Source of the DNA: Eubacterium ventriosum
Lineage (GTDB): Bacteria > Bacillota > Clostridia > Lachnospirales > Lachnospiraceae
Length of the DNA stretch: 64,000 nucleotides
Direction: 5' to 3'
Assembly (NCBI RefSeq): GCF_025150745.1
Contig: NZ_CP102282.1
Coordinates: forward strand, 1,871,501-1,935,500
The notes beneath the pieces are model-generated. The model saw only the letters and a list, made by a program, of their open reading frames with translations. It searched no databases and was not told the DNA's origin. Numbering within the stretch: the stretch's first letter is position 1; every line of letters begins with the position of its first letter. Shown here one piece after another: positions 1 to 9,397 of this stretch. Made by a program: the position numbers and the translations under genes.

Positions 1-61
1 AATAATAATGGATGATTTCCGAGCAGGAAAACTTGGAAGAATCACATTGGACAAGCTATAA
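1..61 (+). CDS. rbgA: Ribosome biogenesis GTPase YlqF/RbgA, C-terminal end (partial)
   Basis: Only the last 19 codons are in the window, read from base 2 to a TAA at 59-61. The peptide contains DDFRAGKLGRITLD, which resembles the usual tail of RbgA/YlqF, a circularly permuted GTPase acting in late 50S assembly. Its position directly before rnhB is the common Firmicute order (rbgA-rnhB), which supports the call. Too little is visible to check the GTPase motifs. Confidence 0.7.
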   Translation, partial: IIMDDFRAGKLGRITLDKL

Positions 62-159
62 AATACAAAGTCTGATAATTAAATGATTATTATATAAAGA
101 TGACATTATTGTTTAATTCAGATAGATAATTTTGATTTAAATCGAAAGCGAAAATTAAA

Positions 160-915
160 ATGGAAAGTATAAACAACATAAAAGACATATTCAATAATAC
201 ACCTGAGAACAAACTGCAGATGTTTATTGAACAATACAAAGATGATAGCCATCAGGGAGTTGCAAATCTTGTGAAAAGAGCTGCAAAAAAGATTGATGAT
301 TATAATAAAGAAATTGAAAGAACATATAAATTAAGCGAATTTGAAAGAAAATACTCAGATTACGAATTTATATGTGGAATAGACGAAGTAGGCCGTGGAC
401 CATTGGCAGGACCTGTTGTCGCAGGGGCTGTAATATTACCAAAAAATTGTGACATATTATACATTAATGACTCAAAGAAGCTTTCAGCCAAGAAAAGAGA
501 AGAGTTATATGAAGTGATAATGGAGAAAGCAGTCTGCGCAAAAACAGCAGTTGTAAGTCCTAAAGTAATAGACGAAATAAACATACTTCAGGCAACTTAT
601 GAAGCAATGCGTCAGGCAATATCAATGTTAGAGCCACAGCCAACATTGCTTCTAAATGATGCAGTAAACATCCCCGGAGTACCAATGAAACAGGTATCCA
701 TAATAAAAGGCGATGCAAAAAGTATCTCAATAGGTGCAGCAAGCATCATTGCGAAAGTAACAAGAGATGCAATGATGGTGGAATACGACAAAATATATCC
801 TGAATATGATTTTGCATCAAACAAAGGATATGGTTCAGCTAAACATATAGAAGCTTTGAAGAAATACGGACCATGTCCAATTCATAGAAAATCGTTTATT
901 CATAACTTTATTTAG
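160..915 (+). CDS. rnhB: Ribonuclease HII
   Basis: Removes ribonucleotides from RNA-DNA hybrids in the cytoplasm. At 251 aa it matches the longer Bacillus-type RnhB, with an N-terminal extension of about 70 residues before the catalytic domain. The signature GIDEVGRGPLAGPVVAGA holds the acidic pair D75-E76. A further acidic residue lies in LLNDAVNIP, and SIGAASIIAKVTRD supplies the last carboxylate. The ATG at 160 has only a weak purine-rich ribosome site (gaaagcgaaaa). It follows the rbgA remnant by about 100 bases and is followed by a large hairpin element, which probably ends this transcript or separates it from yraN. Confidence 0.95.
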   Translation: MESINNIKDIFNNTPENKLQMFIEQYKDDSHQGVANLVKRAAKKIDDYNKEIERTYKLSEFERKYSDYEFICGIDEVGRGPLAGPVVAGAVILPKNCDILYINDSKKLSAKKREELYEVIMEKAVCAKTAVVSPKVIDEINILQATYEAMRQAISMLEPQPTLLLNDAVNIPGVPMKQVSIIKGDAKSISIGAASIIAKVTRDAMMVEYDKIYPEYDFASNKGYGSAKHIEALKKYGPCPIHRKSFIHNFI

Positions 916-932
916 TTGTGTATCGGTTGGTT

Positions 933-1083
933 CCTTGTGAGCAGTTATATAATCCTCGAAAGCACGCTCCCGCTGCCTTCAGCTCGTAGCGGTACTAAGA
1001 AGCTATGGCAGCTTCGCTCCCCTACCTTCTAAGGACCGACGGCTTCAGAGCACTTTCTTAGGATGATATAACTGCTCACAAGG
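933..1083. repeat. Large imperfect-palindrome element (hairpin, possibly MITE-like or structured RNA)
   Basis: Two 24-base arms at 933-956 (begins CCTTGTGAGCAGTTATATAA) and 1060-1083 (ends ATAACTGCTCACAAGG) are reverse complements with one mismatch. They enclose about 100 bases that are clearly richer in G and C than the surroundings. Pairing continues inward loosely (GAAAGCACGCTC against GAGCACTTTC), and an inner GCTGCC/GGCAGC hairpin is present. No open reading frame of note fills it. It could be a small non-autonomous mobile element, a terminator-like repeat or a structured RNA. Only one copy was seen in this window. Confidence 0.6.
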
Positions 1084-1121
1084 ATAAGCGACAGGGGAAA
1101 AAAGATTATGAATGACTGACA

Positions 1122-1526
1122 ATGAATTGGCGGTGGAATTTTTTAGAAAAATTAAGATTTGATTATGAGGGGGAGCTTTTGAACAAAAGAGGAAGAGGAA
1201 GTTTTTATGAAGATGTTTGTGTTGAATATCTTATTAAAAACGGATTTGATATTTTACATAGGAATTATAGATGTAAGTTAGGTGAGATTGATATTATAGC
1301 TAAGAAGGATGACATTATCCGTTTTATTGAGGTTAAGTTTAGAGGCAGTGACAGTTATGGCTCTGCTTTGGAGGCTGTTGATTTTAGAAAACAGCGCAGG
1401 ATTATGAGAGCAGCATCATGGTTTTTGAATGAGTATGGATTAAATGATGTTCAGTGCAGTTTTGATGTGATGACTGTTGAAAATAATGAGGCAAGGTATT
1501 ATTTTAATTGTTATGGAGGAATATAA
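1122..1526 (+). CDS. YraN family (UPF0102) nuclease-fold protein
   Basis: A 134-aa member of the YraN/UPF0102 family, which has a restriction-endonuclease-like fold; its cellular role is not firmly known. The core is GEIDIIAKKDDIIRFIEVKFR, with the E-x-D...E-V-K pattern of that fold. The ATG at 1122 has no good ribosome site and adds 19 residues that are unusual for the family. A TTG at 1179 is preceded by TGAGGGGGAG (1166-1175) and would give a typical start (MNKRGRGSFYEDVCVEYL), so the true start may be 1179. The stop overlaps the next start by one base (TAATG), indicating coupling to pgeF. Confidence 0.85.
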   Translation: MNWRWNFLEKLRFDYEGELLNKRGRGSFYEDVCVEYLIKNGFDILHRNYRCKLGEIDIIAKKDDIIRFIEVKFRGSDSYGSALEAVDFRKQRRIMRAASWFLNEYGLNDVQCSFDVMTVENNEARYYFNCYGGI

Positions 1527-2374
1527 TGGAATATATTCAGTTAAATAAGGAAAGTGGAAGTACCACAAGGATTAATTTTAATAATGGTGTTCCGTATATT
1601 AGTTATAGAATTTTAGATGATATTCCATGGCTTAAGAATGCTGTTTCTACCAGATTAGGTGGTGTTAGCAAGGATTACCTTGCCAGTATGAATTTGGGCT
1701 TTAACCGAGGGGATTTAGATGAAAATGTCATTAGAAACCATGAAATTTTTGCTAATGCCATTGGTGTCAATCCTAAGAATATTGTTACAGGCAATCAGAC
1801 TCACACAACTAATGTTAAGGTTGTTACTAAAGACGATTGTGGAAAGGGCATATATAGAGATAGAAATTATACGGATATAGATGGTCTTATTACTAATGAA
1901 AAAGGTATTGTCCTTGCAACTTATTATGCAGATTGTGTGCCTCTTCTTATTGTGGATACTAAGAATAAAGCCATTGGGCTTTCTCATTCCGGTTGGCGTG
2001 GAACTGTTGGAAAGATTGGAAAAGTTACAATAGAGAAGATGGGAGAACTTTACGGTACAAAACCGGAAGATATCGTGGCATGTATTGGCCCGTCAATTTG
2101 TCAGAAATGTTATGAAATAAGTGAAGAAGTTGCAGTTCAGTTTAAGGAAGCATTCCCTGATAATATTAAGGAGATTCTTATTGATAAAGGCAATGGAAAA
2201 TATCAGCTTGATTTGTGGGAATGCAATAGAATTAATTTTAAAGAAGCAGGTGTTTTACCTGAAAATATAAAGGTGACAGATATATGTACCTGTCATAACA
2301 CAGATGTGTTGTTTTCACATAGAGGACATAACGGTAAGCGTGGAAACTTAGGTGCATTTTTATCAATTGTATAA
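1526..2374 (+). CDS. pgeF: Peptidoglycan editing factor / purine nucleoside phosphorylase-like (PgeF, YfiH/YlmD family)
   Basis: A 282-aa protein of the YfiH/LACC1 family. Members have been linked to removal of mis-incorporated amino acids in peptidoglycan precursors and to purine nucleoside cleavage. Metal-site residues are visible in ADCVPLL (Cys), HSGWRGT (His) and CHNTDVLFSHRG (Cys/His). The start at 1526 follows GGAGGA (1515-1520) and overlaps the yraN stop by one base. A longer reading from 1508 exists but lacks this spacing. In Bacillus this gene (ylmD) sits by yggS-sepF; here those genes lie 43 kb away. Confidence 0.9.
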   Translation: MEYIQLNKESGSTTRINFNNGVPYISYRILDDIPWLKNAVSTRLGGVSKDYLASMNLGFNRGDLDENVIRNHEIFANAIGVNPKNIVTGNQTHTTNVKVVTKDDCGKGIYRDRNYTDIDGLITNEKGIVLATYYADCVPLLIVDTKNKAIGLSHSGWRGTVGKIGKVTIEKMGELYGTKPEDIVACIGPSICQKCYEISEEVAVQFKEAFPDNIKEILIDKGNGKYQLDLWECNRINFKEAGVLPENIKVTDICTCHNTDVLFSHRGHNGKRGNLGAFLSIV

Positions 2375-2408
2375 ATGGGACAATAAAGTTAAAGATATTT
2401 GGAAGATG

Positions 2409-2437
2409 TTTACAAATATGTACTAATATTGTAAAAT
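2409..2437 (+). promoter_or_regulatory. Sigma-A-type promoter for the der operon
   Basis: TTTACA (2409-2414), a 17-base spacer and TAAAAT (2432-2437), lying 22 bases before the der start. It falls in the 84-base gap after pgeF, so der-plsY-gpsA can be transcribed independently of the upstream genes. Confidence 0.6.
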
Positions 2438-2458
2438 CTAGTGATAAAGGAGAAAAAT

Positions 2459-3784
2459 ATGAGTAAACCAATAGTAGCAATAGTAGGTAGACCAAATGTT
2501 GGAAAATCTACTTTATTTAATGCTTTAGCAGGAAAAAAGATTTCCATAGTAAAAGATACTCCGGGTGTTACAAGAGATAGAATACACGCGGATATTGACT
2601 GGCTTGACCATAAATTTACAATGATTGACACAGGTGGCATTGAGCCGGACAGTAATGATATTATTCTCTCACAGATGAGAGAACAGGCGCAGATTGCCAT
2701 TGACACAGCAGATGTTATTATTTTTATGACAGATGTTAAGCAGGGACTTGTAGATTCAGATGCAAAAGTTGCAGATATGTTAAGACGAAGCCATAAGCCT
2801 GTTATTCTTGTAGTAAACAAGGTAGACAATTTTAACAAAATGATGGCAGATGTGTATGAGTTCTATAATTTGGGAATAGGTGATCCTGTTCCTATTTCAG
2901 CGTCACAGCGTAGTGGTCTTGGTGATATGCTCGATAAGGTTGTAAGTTATTTTGCTGACTTAAATTTAGAGCAAGAAGAAGATGACAGACCAAGAATAGC
3001 AATCGTAGGAAAACCTAACGTAGGTAAGTCTTCCATTATCAATAAGATTACAGGAGAAAGCCGTGTTATTGTTTCAAATATTGCAGGAACAACAAGAGAT
3101 GCCATCGATACTGACGTCAAATGGAACGGCAAGGATTATGTATTTATTGATACAGCCGGACTTAGAAGAAAGTCTAAGGTTAAGGAAGAGATAGAAAAAT
3201 ACAGTATTATCAGAACGGTAACTGCAGTTGAAAGAGCAGATGTTGTTATTATTGTAATAGATGCTGTTGAAGGCGTTACAGAGCAGGATGCCAAGATTGC
3301 AGGAATTGCTCACGAAAATGGCAAGGGTATAATTATTGCAGTAAATAAGTGGGATGCAATTGAGAAAAATGATAAGACAGTCTATGAATACACTAATAAG
3401 GTTAGAGATATTTTATCATTTATGCCATATGCAGAGATTATGTTTATTTCTGCCAAGACAGGTCAGAGATTGCCTAAACTTTTTGATATGATTGATTTTG
3501 TAATTGCTAATCATGCAATGAGAATTGAAACAGGTGTTGTTAACGAAATTATGGCGGAAGCTGTTGCATTACAGCAACCACCTTCAGATAAGGGGAAGAG
3601 ACTTAAACTTTATTATATTACACAGGTTTCTGTTAAACCGCCTACATTTGTTATTTTTGTAAATGATAAGCAGTTAATGCATTTTTCATATACAAGATAC
3701 ATTGAAAACAAAATAAGAGAAGCTTTCGGATTTAAAGGAACACCTCTCAGATTTATTATACGTGAAAGAAAGGAAGACAAGTAA
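2459..3784 (+). CDS. der: Ribosome-associated GTPase Der (EngA)
   Basis: Tandem-GTPase factor for 50S subunit maturation, 441 aa, the normal size. The first G domain shows GRPNVGKS (10-17), [12 protein letters not shown] and NKVD (120-123). The second shows GKPNVGKS (184-191), DTAG and NKWD, followed by the KH-like C-terminal domain. The start at 2459 follows AAAGGAG with good spacing; an in-frame GTG at 2441 lies upstream of that ribosome site and is unlikely. The stop overlaps the plsY start by one base. Confidence 0.97.
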   Translation: MSKPIVAIVGRPNVGKSTLFNALAGKKISIVKDTPGVTRDRIHADIDWLDHKFTMIDTGGIEPDSNDIILSQMREQAQIAIDTADVIIFMTDVKQGLVDSDAKVADMLRRSHKPVILVVNKVDNFNKMMADVYEFYNLGIGDPVPISASQRSGLGDMLDKVVSYFADLNLEQEEDDRPRIAIVGKPNVGKSSIINKITGESRVIVSNIAGTTRDAIDTDVKWNGKDYVFIDTAGLRRKSKVKEEIEKYSIIRTVTAVERADVVIIVIDAVEGVTEQDAKIAGIAHENGKGIIIAVNKWDAIEKNDKTVYEYTNKVRDILSFMPYAEIMFISAKTGQRLPKLFDMIDFVIANHAMRIETGVVNEIMAEAVALQQPPSDKGKRLKLYYITQVSVKPPTFVIFVNDKQLMHFSYTRYIENKIREAFGFKGTPLRFIIRERKEDK

Positions 3785-4446
3785 TGATCTGGCAAAAGAT
3801 AGTATGTGTTTTAATCGGATATGTTTTTGGACTGTTTCAAACAGGGTTTATTATAGGAAAGATGAAACACATTGACATAAGAGATTATGGAAGTGGAAAT
3901 TCAGGAACAACTAATGCAATGCGTACATTAGGAAAGAAAGATGGATTTATAACATTTTTTGGTGATGCACTAAAGGCTGTTTTTGCCATGATGCTTACAT
4001 ATTTTCTGTTTAGAAATGGTGTATGTAAGGACCATATGTTTATAATAGCTTTATATACGGGAATTGGTGCAATCCTTGGACATAATTTTCCTTTTTATAT
4101 GAACTTTAAAGGTGGAAAGGGTATTGCAGCATCAGCAGGATTAATTTTTGCACTTGCATTTTTTGACTGGAAGTTTTTAGCATTAGGTTTTTGTACATTT
4201 TTTATAGCATTAATAATTACAAAATATGTTTCTTTTAGTTCATTGTGCCTTATGACAGGTTTTTTTATTGAATTTATTGTTTGGGGGCAGCTTGGTATGG
4301 TGCATAACCTTGAAAGCCAGGATAAAGTGGAAGCATATATTCTTGTTGGATTTTTGACAGCATTGTCATATATCAGACATAAAGAAAACATAAAGAGACT
4401 GATTAACGGAACGGAAAGAAAAATCGGTCAAAAGAAGGAGGCGTAA
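3784..4446 (+). CDS. plsY: Glycerol-3-phosphate acyltransferase PlsY
   Basis: Integral membrane enzyme that moves an acyl group from acyl-phosphate to glycerol-3-phosphate, the first step of phospholipid synthesis. Family motifs are GSGNSGTTNAMR (36-47) and GHNFPFYMNFKGGKGIA. The 220 residues form several hydrophobic segments and end in a basic tail. It starts within the der stop (TAATG) and is followed two bases later by gpsA, which makes its substrate. Confidence 0.95.
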   Translation: MIWQKIVCVLIGYVFGLFQTGFIIGKMKHIDIRDYGSGNSGTTNAMRTLGKKDGFITFFGDALKAVFAMMLTYFLFRNGVCKDHMFIIALYTGIGAILGHNFPFYMNFKGGKGIAASAGLIFALAFFDWKFLALGFCTFFIALIITKYVSFSSLCLMTGFFIEFIVWGQLGMVHNLESQDKVEAYILVGFLTALSYIRHKENIKRLINGTERKIGQKKEA

Positions 4447-4447
4447 T

Positions 4448-5458
4448 ATGTCTAAAGTAACTGTTTTAGGTGGTGGCGGTTGGGCCATTGCCTTGGCGAA
4501 GGTATTAAATGAAAATGGTCACAATGTAACATTATGGTCTGCACTTGAAAGGGAAGTTGAAGCTCTTACAAAAGAAAGAGAAAATAAGGTTGGACTTCCG
4601 GGAGTTAAAATTCCTGAGGAAATCAAGATTACGAATGATATTAAAGAAGCTGTAAAGGATTCAAAAATGATAGTTATGGCAGTTGCATCATCTTTTGTAA
4701 GAAGTACTTCAGAACTTCTTAAAGATATTGTTCCAGACGGTCAGATTATTGTTGACGTGGCAAAGGGAATTGAAGATGGAACATTCTATACAATGACAGA
4801 AGTTATTGAAGATGTAATTCCTACAGTTAATGCTGTAGTTTTATCTGGTCCAAGTCATGCGGAAGAAGTAGGTTTACAGGTTCCTACAGCAGTTGTTGTT
4901 GGAGCTAAGACATTTGAAACAGCAAGCTTTGTTCAGAGACTTTTCTCAAATGATTATTTTAGAGCATATACAAGTCCTGACAGAAAGAGCATTGAACTTG
5001 GTGGCTCTTTAAAGAATGTTATTGCCCTTGCAGCAGGTATTGCTGACGGTTTAGGATATGGCGATAATACTGAGGCTGCTCTTATGACAAGAGGTATTAA
5101 GGAAATAACACAGCTTGGTGTAGCCATGGGTGGTCATTCAAGAACGTTCCATGGTCTTTCTGGAATCGGTGATCTTATTGTTACATGCGGAAGTAAACAT
5201 TCACGTAACAGAAGAGCAGGTATTCTCATTGGAAAAGGCTATACTTTAGATGAAGCGGTTAAGGAAGTTAATATGGTTGTTGAAGGTGCAGTTTCAGCCA
5301 AGGCAGCTCTTGAACTTGCACACAAATATAACGTGGATATGCCTTTGGTAGAAAGTGTTAATCAGGTATTATTTGAAAACAAGCCTGCAAAGGAAGCTAT
5401 GAGAGATATTATGAAGAGAGATTTAACACATGAATTTCCTGATTTGGTTTGGGAGTAG
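4448..5458 (+). CDS. gpsA: NAD(P)H-dependent glycerol-3-phosphate dehydrogenase
   Basis: Reduces dihydroxyacetone phosphate to sn-glycerol-3-phosphate for PlsY. At 336 aa it is the usual length. The N-terminal Rossmann loop reads GGGGWAIALA (8-17), so the usual W-G in GxGxWG is W-A. SGPSHAEEV and GGSLKNVIALAAGIADGLGY carry the catalytic and substrate-binding region. AAGGAGG lies just before the start. The neighbours plsY, the alarmone synthetase and cls suggest one phospholipid unit. Confidence 0.96.
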   Translation: MSKVTVLGGGGWAIALAKVLNENGHNVTLWSALEREVEALTKERENKVGLPGVKIPEEIKITNDIKEAVKDSKMIVMAVASSFVRSTSELLKDIVPDGQIIVDVAKGIEDGTFYTMTEVIEDVIPTVNAVVLSGPSHAEEVGLQVPTAVVVGAKTFETASFVQRLFSNDYFRAYTSPDRKSIELGGSLKNVIALAAGIADGLGYGDNTEAALMTRGIKEITQLGVAMGGHSRTFHGLSGIGDLIVTCGSKHSRNRRAGILIGKGYTLDEAVKEVNMVVEGAVSAKAALELAHKYNVDMPLVESVNQVLFENKPAKEAMRDIMKRDLTHEFPDLVWE

Positions 5459-5461
5459 GAT

Positions 5462-6127
5462 ATGAATGATTTAAATGCAAAAAAAGAAGAACTTGTAAAA
5501 CAGTTTGAAGGTTTGGATTCCACTTTTTCTGAAATAAAAATGCTTATGACTTATTACGAGTGTGCCATTTTGGAAGTAAAAACCAAACTTGATGTTTTAA
5601 ATAAAGAATTTCAGGCTAACGAGCTTAGAAATCCAATAGAAACAATAAAAACACGTATAAAGTCTCCTGCAAGCATAATGGAGAAATTAGAAAGAAAAGG
5701 TTTTGAACTTTCTGTTCAGTCAATAAAGGATAATCTTGATGATGTGGCAGGAATAAGAGTTATCTGTTCTTTTGTAGATGATATATACAAGGTTGCAGAT
5801 ATGCTGACTAATCAGGATGATATTAAGATTTTATCTAAAAAGGATTATATTAGAAATCCAAAGAAGAATGGATATAGAAGTCTTCACCTTGTTGTTGAAA
5901 TACCTATTTTTCTTTCAAATGAGAAGAAACCAATGCGTGTGGAAGTTCAGATTAGAACAATTGCAATGGACTTTTGGGCAAGTCTTGAGCATGAAATACA
6001 TTATAAAAAGTTTTCAAATTCAAATGTGGAAGCCGTAAAACAGCTTACGGAATGTGCAGATGTAATTTATGAAACAGATATGAAGATGTTAAAGATTAGA
6101 AAAAATCTTTTAGATGAAGAGGATTAG
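5462..6127 (+). CDS. Small alarmone synthetase, RelA/SpoT nucleotidyltransferase domain
   Basis: A 221-aa stand-alone (p)ppGpp synthetase of the RelQ/YjbM type. It has no hydrolase HD domain and no TGS/ACT regulatory part. Visible motifs are RIKSPASIMEKL, DDVAGIRVIC (93-102), YRSLH (138-142), EVQIRT (161-166) and FWASLEH (171-177), all expected for an active synthetase. It starts three bases after the gpsA stop, behind AGTAGGA, and is followed by cls after 18 bases, so it is very likely co-transcribed with phospholipid genes. Whether it is RelP- or RelQ-like cannot be settled here. Confidence 0.92.
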   Translation: MNDLNAKKEELVKQFEGLDSTFSEIKMLMTYYECAILEVKTKLDVLNKEFQANELRNPIETIKTRIKSPASIMEKLERKGFELSVQSIKDNLDDVAGIRVICSFVDDIYKVADMLTNQDDIKILSKKDYIRNPKKNGYRSLHLVVEIPIFLSNEKKPMRVEVQIRTIAMDFWASLEHEIHYKKFSNSNVEAVKQLTECADVIYETDMKMLKIRKNLLDEED

Positions 6128-6145
6128 AAAATAAGGAGTTTATTA

Positions 6146-7714
6146 ATGTCAGCCAAGAGAGTTCTTTCACAAAAACATAAAGGCAAAAAAGGATTGGCAG
6201 CCTTTTTATTCAGTCGTTTCTTTTTATTCGGCTTAATGGTTGTCCTTCAGGTACTAATGTTTGTATTTTTTGCCTATAATGCGTCTGTAGAAAAAAATCT
6301 TAATTATGTAATAATGGTATTACAGTTTGTACTTATTATTTACATTGCAAACGATAAATCGGATCCTACAATGAAACTGGTTTGGATAATGTTTATTATG
6401 TTTGTACCGGCTATTGGCTGTATGATGTATCTTTATTTTATGCTTCAACCGGGTTCTCTTATGCTAAAAAAGAGACTTGAACATATTAATCTTAATTCAG
6501 GTAAATACTTAGATCCTGACCAGAACATATATAATGAATTACAAATACTGGATAAGCAGGTTTCATCTCTTACAAAATATGTATATGAAAAAACAGGTTG
6601 CCCGGTGTACAAAAATACGGATGTTACATATTTAGAAAGTGGAGAGAAAAAATACGGAATCCTTCTTGATGAATTAAAGAAAGCAAAGAATTTTATTTTT
6701 CTTGAATACTTTATAATAGAGCAGGGAGAAGTATGGGACTCTGTTCTTGAAGTATTATGTGAAAAGATAAGAGAGGGTGTTGAAGTAAGGGTAATGTATG
6801 ACGGACTATGTTCCTTGTCTAAACTACCAATAGGATATTTTAAAAAGTTAAGGGAATTAGGTATTAAGTCTAAACCATTTGCGCCTGCAAGACCCTTTTT
6901 TACAACACAGCAGAATAACAGAGATCATAGAAAGATTTTGGTTATTGACGGTAAAGTTGCTTTTACAGGTGGAATAAATCTGGCTGATGAGTATATGAAC
7001 ATTGTGGAAAGATTCGGTTACTGGAAAGATACAGGTGTAATGCTTAAGGGAGATGCAGTAAGAAGCTTCACACTTTTGTTCTTACAGATGTGGAATGTTA
7101 CCGAAAAGAATATTGAAGGTTATAGCAGATATTTAAATATTGCCATACCTACACCTGAAACGTCAGATGGTTATGTAATGGGCTATGGAGATGATCCGTA
7201 TGGCAAAGAGCGTGTTGGCGAGTCTGTATACTTACATATGATTAATACGGCTACTAAATATCTTCATATAGTATCGCCATATCTGGTTATAGATAATGTT
7301 ATGATGTCATCATTAAAGTTTGCGGCTAAGCGTGGCGTTGATGTAAAAATTATTATGCCGGGGATCCCCGACAAGGAATATGCTTATTGTCTTGCAAGAA
7401 CATATTATGCAGAGCTTATAGAGGCAGGAGTTGAAATTTATGAATTTACTCCGGGATTTACTCATGCAAAGATGTTTATTAGTGATGATGAAAAGGCAAC
7501 AGTAGGAACAATAAATCTAGACTATAGAAGTTTGTTTCTTCATTTTGAGGATGGTTGCTTTATTTACAAAAATAAGGTTATAAATCGAATAGAGGAAGAC
7601 TATCAGAAGATGCTTAGTGCATCAAAGAGAGTCTCTCTTATGGATTGTAGGAACAGACCTACATATTACAAAATATGTGGAATGCTTTTAAGACTTTTGG
7701 CACCGTTAATGTAG
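6146..7714 (+). CDS. cls: Cardiolipin synthase
   Basis: Membrane phospholipase-D-superfamily enzyme joining two phosphatidylglycerols into cardiolipin. The 522 residues begin with a basic stretch and two or three membrane segments (about 22-45, 53-69 and 78-100). Two HKD motifs follow: H261-K263-D268 and H440-K442-D447. The ribosome site AAGGAG precedes the ATG. It is the last gene before a strong terminator and so closes the plsY-gpsA-alarmone synthetase unit. Confidence 0.95.
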   Translation: MSAKRVLSQKHKGKKGLAAFLFSRFFLFGLMVVLQVLMFVFFAYNASVEKNLNYVIMVLQFVLIIYIANDKSDPTMKLVWIMFIMFVPAIGCMMYLYFMLQPGSLMLKKRLEHINLNSGKYLDPDQNIYNELQILDKQVSSLTKYVYEKTGCPVYKNTDVTYLESGEKKYGILLDELKKAKNFIFLEYFIIEQGEVWDSVLEVLCEKIREGVEVRVMYDGLCSLSKLPIGYFKKLRELGIKSKPFAPARPFFTTQQNNRDHRKILVIDGKVAFTGGINLADEYMNIVERFGYWKDTGVMLKGDAVRSFTLLFLQMWNVTEKNIEGYSRYLNIAIPTPETSDGYVMGYGDDPYGKERVGESVYLHMINTATKYLHIVSPYLVIDNVMMSSLKFAAKRGVDVKIIMPGIPDKEYAYCLARTYYAELIEAGVEIYEFTPGFTHAKMFISDDEKATVGTINLDYRSLFLHFEDGCFIYKNKVINRIEEDYQKMLSASKRVSLMDCRNRPTYYKICGMLLRLLAPLM

Positions 7715-7762
7715 GTAATCAAACTTTTAATGTTTAGAAATTTTAATCAATATAAGAAAAAC

Positions 7763-7819
7763 AAAGACAAATATATGGTTTTAGTTAAAAATAAAACTGG
7801 TATATTTGTCTTTTTTTCG
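7763..7819 (+). terminator. Rho-independent terminator after cls
   Basis: Arms AAAGACAAATATA (7763-7775) and TATATTTGTCTTT (7801-7813) are exact reverse complements, with an inner hairpin (GGTTTTAGTT against AAAACT) and a T-run to 7817. It ends the phospholipid operon. Confidence 0.8.
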
Positions 7820-7867
7820 CATATATATTAATAGTCACATGGGAATAATAAAATATGGGGGTAGGCT

Positions 7868-9334
7868 ATGGACTTTAACGTATACAAAGATATTGAAAAG
7901 AGAACTAACGGTGAGATTTACATAGGTGTTGTAGGCCCTGTAAGAACAGGAAAATCTACTTTTATTAAGAATTTTATGGATATTGCAGTTGTGCCTAATA
8001 TAAAAGATGAGAATGAAGTGAGAAGAACCATGGATGAACTTCCACAATCTTCAGCAGGAAAAACAATTATGACTACTGAGCCTAAATTTATACCTAACAA
8101 GGCAGTTAATATTAAATTAGGTGAAAAGGCTGACCTGAAAGTAAGATTAATTGACTGTGTAGGCTTTATGGTTGAGGGCGCAACAGGTCATATGGAAGAG
8201 GATAAAGAGAGAATGGTAAAAACCCCTTGGTTTGATTATGATATTCCTTTCTCAAAAGCGGCGGAAATTGGTACTGAAAAAGTAATTTCCGAACATTCAA
8301 CAATAGGAATTGTTATAACTTCTGATGGTAGTTTTACGGATTTAGATGTGGAAGAATATAACAAGGCACTTGATAAAACAGTAAATGAGCTAAAAAACAT
8401 AAATAAGCCTTTTATAATTTTGGTAAATTCAATTAATCCTGATTCAATGGAATGCAAAATGCTTCGTGACCAAATAGCAGAAAAATATAATGTGTCAACA
8501 TTATCTATTAACTGTCTGCGTTTAACGGAGAAAGATGTAACAGATATTTTAGAAAATATTTTGTTTGAATTTCCAATAAGTGAAATAATATTTAATGTGC
8601 CTAAATGGTTGGAAATAATAGGCACAGAGCACAAATTAATGAAGTATATTATTGAATATTCCCAGAGAATATTAGAATCTTTCATAAAAATAAAAGATAT
8701 AAAAACATTAAACTTAAACCCTGACAAAGAATATGTAAAAAGCGTTCAAATGACAGCCATAGAATTGTCAACAGGCAGACTTATATTAAATTATGACATT
8801 GATGAAAGTTATTATTATGAAACTTTATCTGAAATGGCAGGCACAAAAATCGAAAATCAGCTTCAATTGATTAAAATGGTAAAAGAATTATCAATGGAGA
8901 AAAACACATATATAAAAGTTAATGAGGCAATTAACAAGGTAAAAACCACCGGTTACGGAATAGTAATACCTGATAAGGAAGACATTGTTTTGGAAAATCC
9001 TGAGCTGATTAAAAGTGGAAATAAGTTTGGAGTGAAAATTAAGGCAACTGCACCGTCAATTCATTTTGTTAAGGCTAACATTCTTACAGAAATTTCGCCA
9101 ATAATAGGAAGCGAGGAACAGGCAAGAGATTTAATAGGATTTATTAATGAAAAAGAACAGGACTCTAATGTTTGGGAAACTAATATTTTCGGAAAAACCA
9201 TTGGGGAAATCGTTGATGAGGGAATAATTAATAAAATAAATAATCTGACTGCCGAAACACAGTCAAGAATGCAGGGAACCATTGAAAAAATCACAAATGA
9301 CCAAAGCAGAGGTGTAATATGCATCGTTTTATAA
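7868..9334 (+). CDS. spoIVA: Stage IV sporulation protein A (spore coat morphogenetic ATPase)
   Basis: Made in the mother cell and assembled with ATP hydrolysis into the basement layer of the spore coat. The Walker A motif is GPVRTGKST (23-31), and LIDCVGFMVEGATGHMEEDKERMV is characteristic of SpoIVA. The 488 residues match the family and end in GVICIVL, close to the conserved hydrophobic tail. It stands alone between a terminator and the tyrS promoter. A sigma-E promoter is expected, but only a weak candidate (around 7819-7846) is visible. Its presence shows the organism has sporulation genes. Confidence 0.96.
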   Translation: MDFNVYKDIEKRTNGEIYIGVVGPVRTGKSTFIKNFMDIAVVPNIKDENEVRRTMDELPQSSAGKTIMTTEPKFIPNKAVNIKLGEKADLKVRLIDCVGFMVEGATGHMEEDKERMVKTPWFDYDIPFSKAAEIGTEKVISEHSTIGIVITSDGSFTDLDVEEYNKALDKTVNELKNINKPFIILVNSINPDSMECKMLRDQIAEKYNVSTLSINCLRLTEKDVTDILENILFEFPISEIIFNVPKWLEIIGTEHKLMKYIIEYSQRILESFIKIKDIKTLNLNPDKEYVKSVQMTAIELSTGRLILNYDIDESYYYETLSEMAGTKIENQLQLIKMVKELSMEKNTYIKVNEAINKVKTTGYGIVIPDKEDIVLENPELIKSGNKFGVKIKATAPSIHFVKANILTEISPIIGSEEQARDLIGFINEKEQDSNVWETNIFGKTIGEIVDEGIINKINNLTAETQSRMQGTIEKITNDQSRGVICIVL

Positions 9335-9397
9335 AAAACGTTACATTATCTTAGAACATTACATTTATATTTATGCCTTTAATATGGGGCTATAGCC

